Shown: positions 1 through 12,092 of the stretch, in pieces
Layout of the letters: each line of letters starts with the position of its first letter
Numbering within the stretch: the first letter of the stretch is position 1
DNA from: Rostrohypoxylon terebratum
Lineage: Eukaryota > Ascomycota > Sordariomycetes > Xylariales > Hypoxylaceae
NCBI GenBank assembly: GCA_022497145.1
Contig: MU385892.1
Location: 124,001 to 188,000, forward strand
Length of the DNA: 64,000 bases
Direction of reading: 5' to 3'
The notes under the pieces: model-generated
What the model saw: only the letters and a program-made list of their open reading frames with translations
What the model was told of the DNA's origin: nothing
Databases searched by the model: none
Program-made: the position numbers and the translations under genes

Positions 1-983
1 ACGTGAGGGAAGACATCGCGCTCGCCCATTTCGATAAGTGCTAGTTCTGTATAGTTGCTGTGGGCCAGAAAGTCTGTTTGATGAAGTTAGTATGGTAAAT
101 TTATAAGTGAATGAAGCCCTCAGAGAGTATGGGATATGATATTACCTTCGAGACAGTGGAGACCCGTTCCAAGTAGTCGTAAGGCCTCGTGAAGTTCACT
201 CTTCCTATTGCTATGCTTGTAGGATCGCGCAAGTTCGATACAGCGGGAGAACAGCTTTCTGACATGGAGTGCGGAAGTCATGATTCTGACTCGTTCGTTG
301 GCAATATAATTCTTGAGTCCCGTCTCAGGATCAATCGCGAGCTCAACTCTCTCATCGACAGGTCCTCGCAGTCTTCGATCATACTGGCGCGCATCCTCAT
401 TATCGGCATAGTTCTTAGGGTTATCGATGTGGTCTTCGGGTCGGTAGCAACCAAGGCGCTCAGCAGTTACTTCAAATTCCTTGGAGCCGTAACCGAATGT
501 TAAGAAACCAAGCACACAGAGAAGTAGTCGGATAGCCTCAGCCGAGACGGATTTGACCGTTCCCACATCGATGGCCTGGGAGTAGTCTCGAAGCCAGTTA
601 CCGAAGTAGACACGGGATACCATAAGCTTGTCGAATTTCTTGCCTCCAGCGGCTCGGGCCATCATGATGGTCAGAAGGGTGTCTTCGATGTCGCCATGAC
701 GCCCTAGGTGAAATATCGAATTAGACGCTCTGCTAAGGAATACTTCTATCAGTCTATATTAGAGAGAAACTTACAGTTTTGTCCCTCAACTTTGGAGATG
801 CCTATAACGGATGTTAGTTTTGCCAACGAGTCAGGAAAGAATTTATGCCACAGAGAATTAGGCAGATAGCTATAAGTAAGACTTACCAGCAATGTTACCA
901 GCGCCAAAGGCGAGGGCTGGACGGGCGAAGGCGAAGAGGAAGACCAACCCCAGAAGGGCGGGGAAGGGCTTTAGGGTGATCAT
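1..983 (-). CDS. het-c: HET-C heterokaryon incompatibility homologue, 5' part (cut by window edge)
   Basis: N-terminal part of a Het-C family protein; the rest lies beyond base 1. I read four exons on the minus strand: 887-983, 775-801, 146-703 and 1-73, with introns of 85, 71 and 72 nt and frame kept throughout. The product starts with a hydrophobic signal peptide (residues 1 to about 25, ending ARPALA) and then carries family motifs: EGQNWRHGDIEDTL, AAGGKKF, RVYFGNWLRDYSQ, RLGCYRPEDHIDNP and LEDFLAHSNYTELAL. In Neurospora crassa, allelic HET-C proteins trigger heterokaryon incompatibility at the plasma membrane, and the gene is conserved in fungi that are not polymorphic at it. The allele-specific part would lie in the missing downstream region. 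Compared with the consensus I remember, the segment around residues 170-200 is divergent. Identity is confident; allelic activity cannot be judged. Confidence 0.9.
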
Positions 984-991
984 TTCTTTTA

Positions 992-1012
992 CTCTCTCTC
1001 TCTCTCTCTCTT
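992..1012. repeat. (CT)n microsatellite in the het-c leader
   Basis: About ten CT units end nine bases upstream of the het-c ATG. On the coding (minus) strand this is a (GA)n tract in the presumed 5' leader. Confidence 0.85.
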
Positions 1013-3887
1013 AATGATACCTAGTAGTAGTATGTCAGATATTGATATCGCAAATAATTCTTAGAAAAATCTAGTAGAAGAGGATCAGAACCTCAGGTTG
1101 TCCTAGGCGAGGAGGGGAACCATATATGGTAGTTTTTGATCAGGGCTGTCGGGGTGATATACCTAGGGCCTAGGCAAGTAAGAATAATCGTAACTGCGTA
1201 TAAGCTGATCAGGCTGTCAGGTTGATCAGGTTGATCGGGTTTAGGGGTGACGTGAGGGTGATACTATTAAGGGATTGCGCATTCCCTGGACAATATACGG
1301 AGTCACCTAGGATTAGGTAGGAACCGTCAGGAATAACAAGAAGGAGGGGGAGGGGTAGTAGAGAAGAGCTCAGCTTCATTAGTGATTAGGTTACGTACCC
1401 TTGTTTGGATCGTTGCGATTGCAACGGATCGTCAGTTTGGGGGCGTTTGGGGGCGTTTGGAGGGTTGTTACTGGTCGATACCACAACTTGTGCTACGCGA
1501 ATAGATGTATGCCAAGCCCGAGAGACTGGTTCAAGTGGATTGAAAGTGGATCTGATTCGATCACAACTGAAACGATTCTATGCCGGCGCGAAAAAAAAGG
1601 CAGGCGCATATGTACTGTCTACCAATTTCTTACAATAGAAGGAGCGAGTCGTACTGGTCGTAGTGGTACAGCTTAGTATAGATACATCACCGCCGAGATT
1701 TCCTTATACGTAAACAGCAACAAGGATGGCAACGGTAACGACGGCAGGAACAATTGAGGCAGCCAGTCCTTGTTGAAGATTTCCAAAAACTTCATCTTAA
1801 AGACCCTTATTAAACAAACCCTTAAAATGGACCGACTATAATACTATTATTGATGGGTACGCGGTGAATAGTTCGAACTTCGACTGACGACGGATCATGT
1901 CCTATTTACCTACTAGGTAGCCCCGGAGGTCAAGTGATTGCAAATTTGGTAAGCCACAAAAACTGGTAATCGAACAGATCGGTTCGATCTATAGGTACAT
2001 GTTGACATACATAACATACCAGATACTAGACGCATGATACGCAGGATACGACAATGATTTCGATTTTCACACTACCTATCTAGGTAGATTTCACGCGTAC
2101 ACGTGTAGTCTTACCTACGTTAGTGCGTGGCGTCTGTACCCGGGAGCTAGATTTCAAAACGGCGTGGCTCCGGGTCTGGCCGAAAGCATGACTGGCGGTC
2201 ATTTGGTGCTAACGGTTTCCTACCCGAGACATATATGCAACATCATTGGCTATTCGCCTGACTCTAGGTGAGACGGGTAACAACCCGTTCCCATGACGGA
2301 ATATCCATGATCCGACTTACCATCCCGCCAACCCGCCAGCCCGCCTAGACCGATTGCATGATTCTGGGAGGACCGGGACATCGTGACGGACAGAGCGGGA
2401 TGTGAGAAGTGAGAAGTGAGATCCAGACCTACCTATAGCCATGGTCTATTGATCCATCTGTTATATCATCGAGTATTGAGTTCCAGCATCAAAAGCTTTA
2501 TTCCATTTTTTTCCCTCCTTGAATAATGAAATGACATGCTATTACCTACCTAGTCGATATCCTGATCGTGTTCGTTGTCTACTTGCACAGCTACTACTAG
2601 TACTAGTACCTAGGTCCTAGGTAGCTAAAGACGGTATGTCTGTGAGTAACGGTGGCTTAGGTATCATCTCAGTCTCGTCAGCTCCTGCTGTTCCTTATGA
2701 ATGTCCAGCGTCTTTTAATCAAACGATAAATTAACTATAATCATAAGGCATAAGCAGTGATACTTCATAGCATGTATTGTTTTTTAGTTGTATATGCCTT
2801 AGATGATAGGTATGAGTTTGGAACGATCGTTCTCAAGCGATAGTTAACTATGTAGAGATCTACGATGCTAGATCGCCAGCTACTATATTCGATCGTCAGT
2901 AATTACCTACTTACATAGTAGCTAATAGAAATTCTTTGATACATTGCATTGAGTAACTACCTGAGACTCAAGTTATTCCGTGATCATGGATAGTACTGAA
3001 TCTGAGATACAGTATGGATACTATGGATATGCTAAAATTGGGGACGATATAAATCCAGGTGAGGGGTAACGAATACAATATTGAACCCCACATCTGATCT
3101 CTGTCTCGCCTGAAAGATGTCCGTGGTTAATACCTCTTTTTATTTACTATCGTCAAGCACCGTTTCCAACCTTGAAGTTACTCACTATTTACATAGGTAG
3201 GTATCCAGGTACTATGTAGCTATTTGAACACTGGACCAACTGGGCCAGAGAGTGAGTTTGTAAACGTAGGTATCCATGGGTGTGATTAGCTGTAACGACC
3301 ATGTTTGTAATAGCTCTGGAGATGATGTAGGCTGTCTGTTTCCTTGTAGCGGAATTGAAGGTAGTCACCTCCAAAAGTACCCATGGAAGTAGTGTGCGGA
3401 TTCTATCTCAGGCGTTATGCTATTTTAGATCAATACTGTGGTTATGACTATGATTATAACTGTGGTTAGATGCTATCTACCTACCTAGGCAATGATGGTC
3501 GATTTTATAAGGCGGTGGTGAGCTCCAAGTTTCTGTAAATCCCTACAGTTGTCTTCGTTTACATAGTAGTAACGATGGTAACACACGCTTTGGTTGTGAC
3601 GAGATACCTACTAGATACCTAGGTAGTAGGATTATGGGAACTTCAGTTGTGGTTCACCTACTAAGTATTGTGTACGTTAGTACGTATGTTAATTCAGTCT
3701 GGTGTTGTCAACTCTTAGGTTTGTAGGTAGGTACTAGGTAGGTAGTATGGATACGCAGAAAATATGAGCTTTTATTATGATCATTCAGAAACCAAAGGTT
3801 GAGAGAGGTTGCCAGTGGTTGGCTGATCAGGAGCCGTGTCGGTAGTACATCCGGTCTATACCACTGACTTCAATGTTGGAGGTAGCT

Positions 3888-3915
3888 GGGGATTGGGGAT
3901 TGGGGATTGGGGATT
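3888..3915 (+). repeat. Four-unit GGGGATT tandem repeat (G-quadruplex motif)
   Basis: Four GGGG runs at 3888, 3895, 3902 and 3909 are separated by identical ATT loops. This is a textbook intramolecular G-quadruplex pattern on the plus strand. Its role here is unknown. Confidence 0.85.
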
Positions 3916-5860
3916 GCACGAAATGTGAATGCTACGGTTGTAGCTTGTAATTGCTATAATCACTTGTCGTGTGGGGTAACAACTTCAAGAATAGCCAGGT
4001 TAGAACTACTACTAACTAGAACTTTGATTTTATTAGCTGTAGCTGATAACTGTCGCATTGTTGTGTCTTGAAAGGCAGTGGTGTGCTGCGGGAGAAAAAA
4101 AAAAGGCGAGGTGAAATGGATGGTTTGCAGGTGCTTAGGTGCTGAGTTCGCTGAGTTCGCTGAGAACGCTGGAACAACTAGGAGCAGCAACTGCAGCGAT
4201 AGGTGTTGGGGGGTAGCTTTGACCCTGAAAATTCGGTGGTGCTGGGGGAAGACACCGGCAATTGCCGCCGCTTTAGGCGCTGACTTCAAGCGCTGATTTG
4301 ATTTGACGGCTGCCAGGTGCACTTTTTACAGTGAGCCAATCAATTGGTGGGTTGCGCTGGGCGGGTGCAACCACCACCTGGGTAGATCGAGAATTTCTGA
4401 CAGGACGCTGGAAACACCAAAAACTTCGGTACTTCCAAACCTTCTCCAGTGCACCCAGTGATGCAACATTTACAAGTCAATCTCTAAAGATCGCTATGAC
4501 TTCAGAACCCTTCCAGCGCCTCAACTCGCACCCGCTGGCAGCGTTTGAACCCGGAAATCCAACAGAAGAGCCAGCGCCATCCATCCAACCATCAAAGTGA
4601 GGTATGCGACAGCATTAAAATATAATACAATTATAATGCATTGTCATGAGTAGATAGTGAATGACTTCCAATAATCACAAATTGATGTAGAAGGGAAAGT
4701 ATCGCACAAATGTCTCCAGTTGGGTTGGTTCCATCTGTACCTGCTCCTGATTTATTATTTATTTTTTTTTCCCTTCGCGCTGTTCCTTCTACGGGCAATG
4801 GGGCTTGGGCTGATTTGATTTCCCCTCCAAAAAATTACCTAGGACGCGACGTACACCAGGTACCTAGATACATACCTAGATACCTGATAGATGTCAAGGT
4901 AACACTACGACGATACTATAAATCTAGCAGATGGGACGTGGATAAAACGCCCAAATTCTCAGTCATTTAGGTAGAAATTTGAGATGATAAGAATTGACAG
5001 AACTATATCGTCGCTAATGTATTGAAATAAAGTTGCATTAGCAATTATCGTCTGAAAAATGAAGTGTTTGTTTGAAGGGTTTGTATTCGTAGGGCCTGGG
5101 TACCTGGGGTGAGGTACTTTAAGTACTTTAGTACCTGTACGATTGAAATGGAAAAAAAAACCTGTAGCGCACCTTGGAAGCTGCAAGGCAGCGCAGCCCA
5201 CCAAACAGTGCAGACTCCCCCGGGAACTAAAACCCCCTCTTTTCAGTCAGAGGTCCACGGTCAGTGATCAGTGTGATTTTCCAAATCAAATCAGCAAGTC
5301 TGGGTGGCACCTACCTCTGTAGTATTTAAAAATTGCCCCGCCTCCGCTCCAGTTCAGCGAAGTTCCCCCCGAAACTTTTCTTTTCCCCCAAAACTTCCCA
5401 CTTTCTCGCACACTTCCTCACTGATTTTTCAGTGGCTGCCACTTTCCATCACTCAACCCTCTAGGGCTACCATTCTACAATTACCTAGACCTACACTGCA
5501 TCACTGCATTTTCAGGTACGCACCTGCGCAACTGCGCACCAACCACTGACAACCTAATCGAGTCAGAACGCGATAGGAAGGCACTTTGCCAGTACAGGTA
5601 AACAATCACCTTGCACCTTGCACCCTTAAACCTTGGAACCCGTCCAAGGATCTCTTGACTCCGCCGTCAGAGAACGTGGGAACCTTTTTTTTCCTTTTCT
5701 TTCAGGACTACCTCCACTGAGCTCACTGTGGAAGCTGTCTGGAAGCTCTCTGGAAGCTCTCTGGGTCACAACACAACGCCGTAATAATATAACTGTAGAG
5801 CTTTTAGAGCATCAGCTAACAACTTTAGCAGTCTTCTCTTAAGTTTTCGGTTTTCCCACA

Positions 5861-7528
5861 ATGCCACGACCTAAGAAGGGAGAGACTCCTCGCACACCTG
5901 CCAACGTCGCGCCAGCACCTATGGTGCCTATGACCATGCAGCCTGTTCCGGCTCAACTTCCACAGATCCAGCAACAACCTCTGGCTGCTGGACCTGGTTC
6001 TAGTCAGACGCCGAGAACAATCAGCATTAACGAGTTCATTCGCGTCCGCGATAGTGTAAGTAGAAACTTCCAACTATTTAAATACTCTCACACTTTTCGC
6101 CCTTTTCGCACCACCTATCCGCAGCGCCATCTACAGCACCATTCCCCCCCAACACCCTGATACCAGCACCGTGGATATCAGCCACCAAGTCAACACTCAT
6201 TATCACCATTATCGCCATTATCGCCATTATCACCGCTTACAACCATCCCCCATCCCCCATCACCCAACCCCCACCTTGTCAAGATATCTCTTCGTCTATC
6301 ATAACCCTTCACCACGCGCTACCTGAATGAAGCGTATACCCTAATTACATGCATATGCCTCTCATCACAGCCTGCAGCTTCACCATGCAGTTGGTCGATC
6401 CATGAGGCTAGCATAAGATCGCGATGCCAGGCAATAGTACTGGGCTTTTGTTACTCAGCAATGGCGTCTACGACCTGGGGCCTTGCGGCTCTAGATGCTG
6501 CATGCTCATTGATAGGATCACCTTATCAGCCCTGCCCGGTTTCATGTGAAATGATATGTCATTATTTCGCAGTGACCCTTTACTGACCACATGAAATCTA
6601 TCACTATTTTTTGGCCTATTTTTACTTGTATACGCTTTTGTTGATCATCCATACTAACAATATATCAGGTACATGCTAGGTTCAACACTATTACGGGCCT
6701 CATGAAGAGTTTCTCTGATGACTTCCTACGTCAAACATCCTTGCTCATAGGAGAGCCTGCGCCATTTGACAATGGAACCAGCAACTCTATGCAGAACCTC
6801 ATTGCGAACCTGGACAGTATTAATGGTCAGTTCGGCGAGCTCGGGGCTCACATCGAGGAGAAGAAGGAGCGCAAGAAGAGAACTCATGATCCCAACGCCC
6901 CCAAGCGCCCCTTGACCCCTTACTTCCTCTACATGCAGACTGCTCGTCCGATCATTGCCAATGACCTTGGTCAGGATGCTCCGAAAGGCGCCGTGCAGGA
7001 AGAAGGTCAGCGCCGCTGGGCATCAATGACCAAGGATGAGAAAGATGTAAGTTGATTTTTCCCTTCATCCACACGACACGGCCTTTGCTTACCTCTGCTG
7101 TATCATAGGCCTGGAACAATGCGTACCAGTTTAACTTGCGATTATATAACGCTCGGGTCCATTCTTACAAAGCTGGCAATGTCGAAGCTCGCAACATGAC
7201 CGATGCGGATGCTCTCGTGTACGCTGACAGCAACGGTATCCCCCAGCCCGTGTTGTCTGGAGATGCTTATGCACCCAACGACCAAGACGCAATTGCTGAG
7301 CAATTGGCGATGGCGATCGCACCTCAAGCTGAAGTTGAGACCCAGACACCTAAGGCCAAGGTAACTCGCAAGCGCAAGAGCACCGCTGCCGATGTAGAGG
7401 ATGCTGAGGCTAGTGCTGCTAAGAACTCCACGCCTGCTTCCCCTGACAAGAAGCGCAAACGAGCCTCTAAGGTAGCCGAAACGCCCGATGAACCTAAGAA
7501 GTCCAGCCGTAAGAAGAAGGCTGCGTAA
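5861..7528 (+). CDS. HMG-box chromatin protein
   Basis: Three exons: 5861-6055, 6669-7046 and 7109-7528, giving 330 residues. The first intron is unusually long for this window (613 nt); the second is 62 nt. The N-terminus is rich in Pro, Gln and Ala. A single HMG box spans about residues 140-215 and is interrupted by intron 2; it opens with DPNAPKRPLTPYFLY and includes WASMTKDEKD and AWNNAYQFNLRLYN. The box is followed by an acidic patch and then a basic tail with likely nuclear signals (TRKRKS, KKRKRASK, SSRKKKAA). Such boxes bend DNA in the minor groove; single-box proteins of this layout are abundant fungal chromatin proteins. The start follows the context CACAATGCC. Exact orthology was not resolved, so no symbol is given. 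Confidence 0.87.
6201..6236 (+). repeat. 9-bp tandem repeat in intron 1 of the HMG gene
   Basis: Four units of TATCRCCAT (the last one degenerate) in the long first intron, followed by C-rich sequence. Confidence 0.8.
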
Positions 7529-9183
7529 TCTGGCACTCGTGGATAGCATATTCACCCTCTCAGTCATCTGTTCATATGCCAACTATCGTGTTGGGTTTTC
7601 TTCTTTCGTTTGCACTAGGATCAGTATCTAGATCCGTCGACCAATCTGCTACAATATCTGGGGTAACGTAGCTCATGTCAGGTCTCGGGGAGCTGGCTGG
7701 TTTATTCCAGAGGGTGCCCCGTCGGGTCCAAAAGTGGTGCGCAAGGGTTTATGCTCCTGGTTTTCGGTCTTGTATTATGAGTTACGAACAATCGCGAATG
7801 GGGGGGGGGGGGGGGGATCGGAACGGTCTGCTGGATTTCGGCACGGAGTTGTCTAGGAAGTGTGTATCGAGGTCCTTTTCTCACTTATTCCCCTGTTACA
7901 AAATTCCCCAAGTGTATTTAGCTCTGCCGTGCGCATTGTACTCATCGAACACATTGTTCCCTCCTGGGAAGTAGAAAATTTGGGTTTTATCCATTCGCTG
8001 TGACTTCTATGTTTTGTTGTAGTGGCTTGAAATGGCTATAGGGCTCGCAAGTACCCGGGCGAACGGCTAGAAATCCAGTATGTACTACGGAGTTTTGGGA
8101 AATAGTTTACCTGGACTTTGGCCCACTACCTAGCACTGGGGATTACGCTCTTGCAGATGGATCCCTTATTGCCTGCTAACTTGGCCTAGCTGAATTTCTT
8201 AGTATCTCCGCGGCTGCTTTGTTGCTGGGATTGTAGGTAGAGAATTCCCCTACAAGCTACACTATATGTATTGTATACGTGCCCAGGCCTGTAAATCTCG
8301 GGAATCCCCCTAGAACTTTCAATCCCAATCCAACGCTCAACCTCAAGCCAAACCCATCCATACAAACCGAAAAGGTTTTCCATCTTGAGTCCAATAGCTA
8401 ACCTTGGTAGGTACATAGATTACCAAGGCCATCGTTTCGAGGGCAACCTGCTGTTAGTACCCAGGTGAATACGGGCTATCCATATAGTGACCTGAGGTAC
8501 TACTAGTATATGAGCCAATCAACTTACACCGATCCCATGCGCATCGGCATGCAGCATACCCCGGCGCGTTCCGGCTCCTTGACGGGAGCTTACAGCAGGT
8601 ACGTAGGTACCTACCTAGCTGAAGGTAGAGAGGATAGCGAACAGAACAAACAAACCTTAATCATACAAGAATAGGACTCCTGTATTAGTAGCTCTATAAA
8701 AAAATAAATACCAGGCATCTAGGTCAGAGAAAAGTGGCATTTCTGTATCGTCAAAAGCCAAGCCACGTTAAACATCAAGTCCTTGGAGCTAAATTTGTAT
8801 TATATAGGTACCTGAACTCATCCTAGGCATATTTTATCTCAGGGCAATTCTCCCCTACAGAATCCATAGGTTACAATTGCTCTTCATACTTAGCCCTATA
8901 AATATCGGATCCTCAGCTACGATCCATCATCTCATCGAACACCCCCAACAAGCATAAGCCTATCCCCGTCCTCGACCAAATCACGCAAGCAACTATGCTC
9001 CCCACAAAGCCAAGTCCTCGCTATCCCCTTTCCACAAGCCAAGCCCATCCCCTCATCCACACTCTCCCACTTGCTCTCCCACATCGACCACCAAATCCCG
9101 AATCGCCAATCTGAGCTCCTACATATCTACCTCTTTTATAAACTGCTCGAGTGTAGGTAATATAGCGTACCTAGGCAGACAGT
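7529..9183. other. Intergenic spacer between convergent HMG and urease genes
   Basis: 1.65 kb that must hold the two 3' untranslated regions. A run of 17 G lies at 7800-7816. CCTAGGTA-type words recur near 8600. No coding signal was recognised. Confidence 0.6.
7800..7816 (+). repeat. Poly-G tract (17 G)
   Basis: Uninterrupted G homopolymer downstream of the HMG gene. Runs this long are rare and error-prone in assembly, so its length may not be exact. Confidence 0.8.
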
Positions 9184-12092
9184 CTAATAAACGAAGAACC
9201 CCTGCGTAAGAGGCAGCTTATCCGCCGGCGCGGCAGCGCACACGACGCCGTCGGCCTCGACGACGTACCTCTCAGGATCGACGCGCATGCGCGGTCTCGT
9301 GTCGTTATACCGCATGTCCTTCTTGCCTATATTGCGGCAGTTCCTTACGGCCTCGACGCGCTTGCGCAACCCGTACGTAGGGGAGGTGGTGCGCGGGAGG
9401 CTGGCCTTGGAGACGAAGAGGACGCTGGAGCGCGGCACTAGGGGCGCGAACATGGGCCGTGCTATTATGGGCTGTATTGTGGGGATGGAAGCGTTCGGGT
9501 CGCCCTAGGTTGGCGGGTTAGTCGTCTCTTCTGATACTGTTCCGTGAAAAGGGGAAGAAAAGAAGGGAGAGAAGGGGAAAAGTTCAAACTCACCATCTGC
9601 GCATAAGCAATCAACCCGCTCTTGATAACCGTCGCCGGCTTCGCGCCGAACCACGCCGGATCCCAGACCACCAAGTCTGCCAGCTTACCCACCTCGACGC
9701 TGCCTATCAGATGACTCATGCCTTGCGCCACGGCCGGATTGATCGTGTACTTGCTCACGTACCGCTTAACGCGATAGTTATCCGCCCCGGTCCCTTCGTC
9801 CTCCGGCAAGAAGCCCCGCTGCACCTTGTTCTTGTGCGCGGTGTTCCACGTCCGGAGGACGACCTCGCCGCACCGGCCCATGGCTTGAGAGTCTGAGCTC
9901 ATCATCGATATCGCGCCGAGATCATGCAGCACGTCTTCCGCTGCTATAGTCTCGGCACGGATACGGGATTCCGCGAATGCAACGTCTTCGGGAATGTTCC
10001 GGGATAGATGATGGCATACCATAAGCATATCGAGATGCTCGTCTAGGGTGTTGAGTGTGTAGGGCCTGGTCGGGTTCGTTGATGACGGGAGAACGTTATC
10101 GTGCTCGACAACACTGATGATGTCGGGGGCATGACCACCGCCGGCGCCTTCCGTGTGGTATGTGTGGATAGTACGGCCCTTAAACGCTGCAATTGTCGAC
10201 TCAACATACCCACTCTCGTTGAGGGTATCGGTATGAATTAGGCACTGCACGTCAAGTTCATCGCATACGCTTAGACAAGAGTCAATAGCGGCGGGGGTCG
10301 AACCCCAGTCCTCATGCAGCTTGAGACCGCAGGCTCCTGCTATAACCTGTTCGCGCAGCGCACGGGGGTCGCTGTCGTTGCCTTTGCCCGTGATGCCAAC
10401 GTTGACGGGGAGCTCGTCACATGCTTGCAGCATTTGGCGGATATAGTTCTCTCCTGGTGTGCATGTGGTCGCGTTGGTGCCGGCACTAGCGACGATTTGT
10501 TAGTCTGCTAATCATAACTCCATCAACAAGTATGACAGGAAAAGCTCGTCTTACCTAGGTCCAGTACCACCACCAAGCATCGTCGTAACACCTGAAGCAA
10601 TGGACTCATGCGCTTGTTGAGGACATATGAAGTGGATATGTGTATCCAAGCCGCCCGCCGTCACGATCTTGCCTTCGCCCGCAACGACATCCGTACAGCT
10701 CCCCACGATCATGCCCTCAGTAACGCCATCCATGACATCCGGATTGCCCGCTTTACCGATCGCACTGATCATCCCGTCTTTGACGCCGATATCCGCCTTG
10801 TAGATGCCGCTGTGATCCACAATCAGCGCATTCGTCACTACCATATCGAGGCAGTCCTTATCATTACACCCAGTCATCTGTCCCATACCCTCACGCAGGG
10901 TCTTCCCGCCGCCAAACTTACACTCGTCGCCGTAAACCGTCAAATCCTTTTCAACCTTGATCCAAAGATCCGTCGCCCCCAACCGCACCAAATCCCCCGT
11001 CGTCGGACCGAACATAGTCTTATACGCCGCGCGATCCATAGTAAACCCATCCACGACCCCCAAATCTATCCTCTCGGGCTCCGGCACGTGCGCGAACCCA
11101 GCCAGCTGCAACTTCTCCACGATATCCGCGACGCGCGACAGATCGACCGTCCCTCTCGCCAGCCCGTTGCCTCCCTGGATGACGCGGTTCCCGGCGATCT
11201 CGACCAGCGCCACGGTCTTGGTGTCGCCGGGCTCGAAGCGCACGGACGTGCCGGCCGGGATGTCGAGACGGAAGCCGTACGCGGCCGCGCGGTCGAACTC
11301 GAGCTGCGGGTTCGTCTCGACGAAGTGGTAGTGGCTGCCGACCTGCACGGGTCTATCCCCTTTACTCGTGACGCGCAGCCTGATCCTTCTGCGTCCCTCG
11401 TTCAGCGCGATGCGGCCCTTGACCACGACCACGGCGCCGGGCTGGTTGACGGCATCGTACGCGGCGGGCTCGGCGGGCGGGAACGAGTCCTGGCTGGGCA
11501 CGGGCAGGAAGCTGCCGTACAGGGCCTTCCGCAAGTCGCCGTCGTCGGTGGCGATGGGGTTGTGCACGGTGACCAGGTAGGTGCCGGAGGGGAAGGTGCC
11601 CTCGACCTGGATCTCTTGGAGGGTGCTGACGACGGAGGGGAGCACGTGCCTCCGGCCGAGCATGGTGGAGCCGATGGCCATGAGATCGGCGACGTTGTGC
11701 TGGCCATCGCGGATGAGCTCCTGGAGGTTGTTCGCGATAAGGGCCTGTGACTGGGGGTCAATCGCTACCTAGTATACCTCCCTAAAACGACACCTACAAC
11801 AAGGCCTCCAGCTGGTCAAAGGAAGGGGAAAAGGAAGGGAGGGAAAAAAACCTACGGTGGCTTCGGTGTGGTTCAGCTTAACGCCCCTAGCAAGCCTCTT
11901 CTGGGCCAGGAAGCCCAATTGCGAGATGACGAGCTTATCTAGCTAGAGAGCCGGTAGCAATTTTACCCGAGTTAGCTAAACCGCCACATTTCATTTCATC
12001 CCCTCCGCCTCTTCGGACACACACTGTTTTTTTTTTTAATCTCTCTCCGGATATGAGAAGTGGGAACGAACCTCTTTAGGGACGAGATGCAT
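9184..12092 (-). CDS. ureA: Urease (nickel-dependent urea amidohydrolase)
   Basis: Hydrolyses urea to ammonia and carbamate in the cytosol; it needs Ni2+ and accessory proteins not present here. Five exons: 12072-12092, 11856-11942, 10555-11744, 9594-10485 and 9184-9504, giving 836 residues, the usual length of fused fungal ureases (gamma, beta and alpha parts in one chain). The first exon has only seven codons (MHLVPKE). Active-site features are present: THIHFICPQQ (Ni-binding His pair), GLKLHEDWGSTP (the Lys that is carbamylated), HTDTLNESG, HTYHTEGAGGGHAPD, the flap MVCHHLS with its catalytic His, and SSDSQAMGR. The first donor reads GTTCGT, which is weak, but the joined N-terminus (MHLVPKE-LDKLVISQLGF) fits the family exactly. 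Nitrogen control is suggested by three GATA motifs just upstream. Confidence 0.96.

Larger units (their letters stand above)
984..5860. other. Long intergenic spacer between het-c and the HMG-box gene
   Basis: 4.9 kb without a gene I can support. It is the shared upstream region of two divergent genes. It holds a (CT)n run next to the het-c start, many CCTAGGTA/TACCTAGGTA words (around 1910, 2610, 3190, 3480, 3610, 3725, 4850), a four-fold GGGGATT repeat at 3888-3915 and a pyrimidine-rich stretch from about 5330 that may be the leader of the HMG gene. Short open frames here (up to 120 codons) have no recognisable domains, and several begin at non-ATG codons. Confidence 0.6.

Noticed and set aside
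189..503. 104-codon plus-strand frame
   Set aside because: Antisense shadow of het-c exon 3, which carries the conserved HET-C motifs on the minus strand.
4331..4600. 89-codon plus-strand frame
   Set aside because: Begins at GTG, has no domain and lies in a repeat-rich spacer.
10608..11750. 380-codon plus-strand frame
   Set aside because: Mirror of the urease coding strand; Arg/His/Asp-rich with no domain, while the minus strand has all urease motifs.
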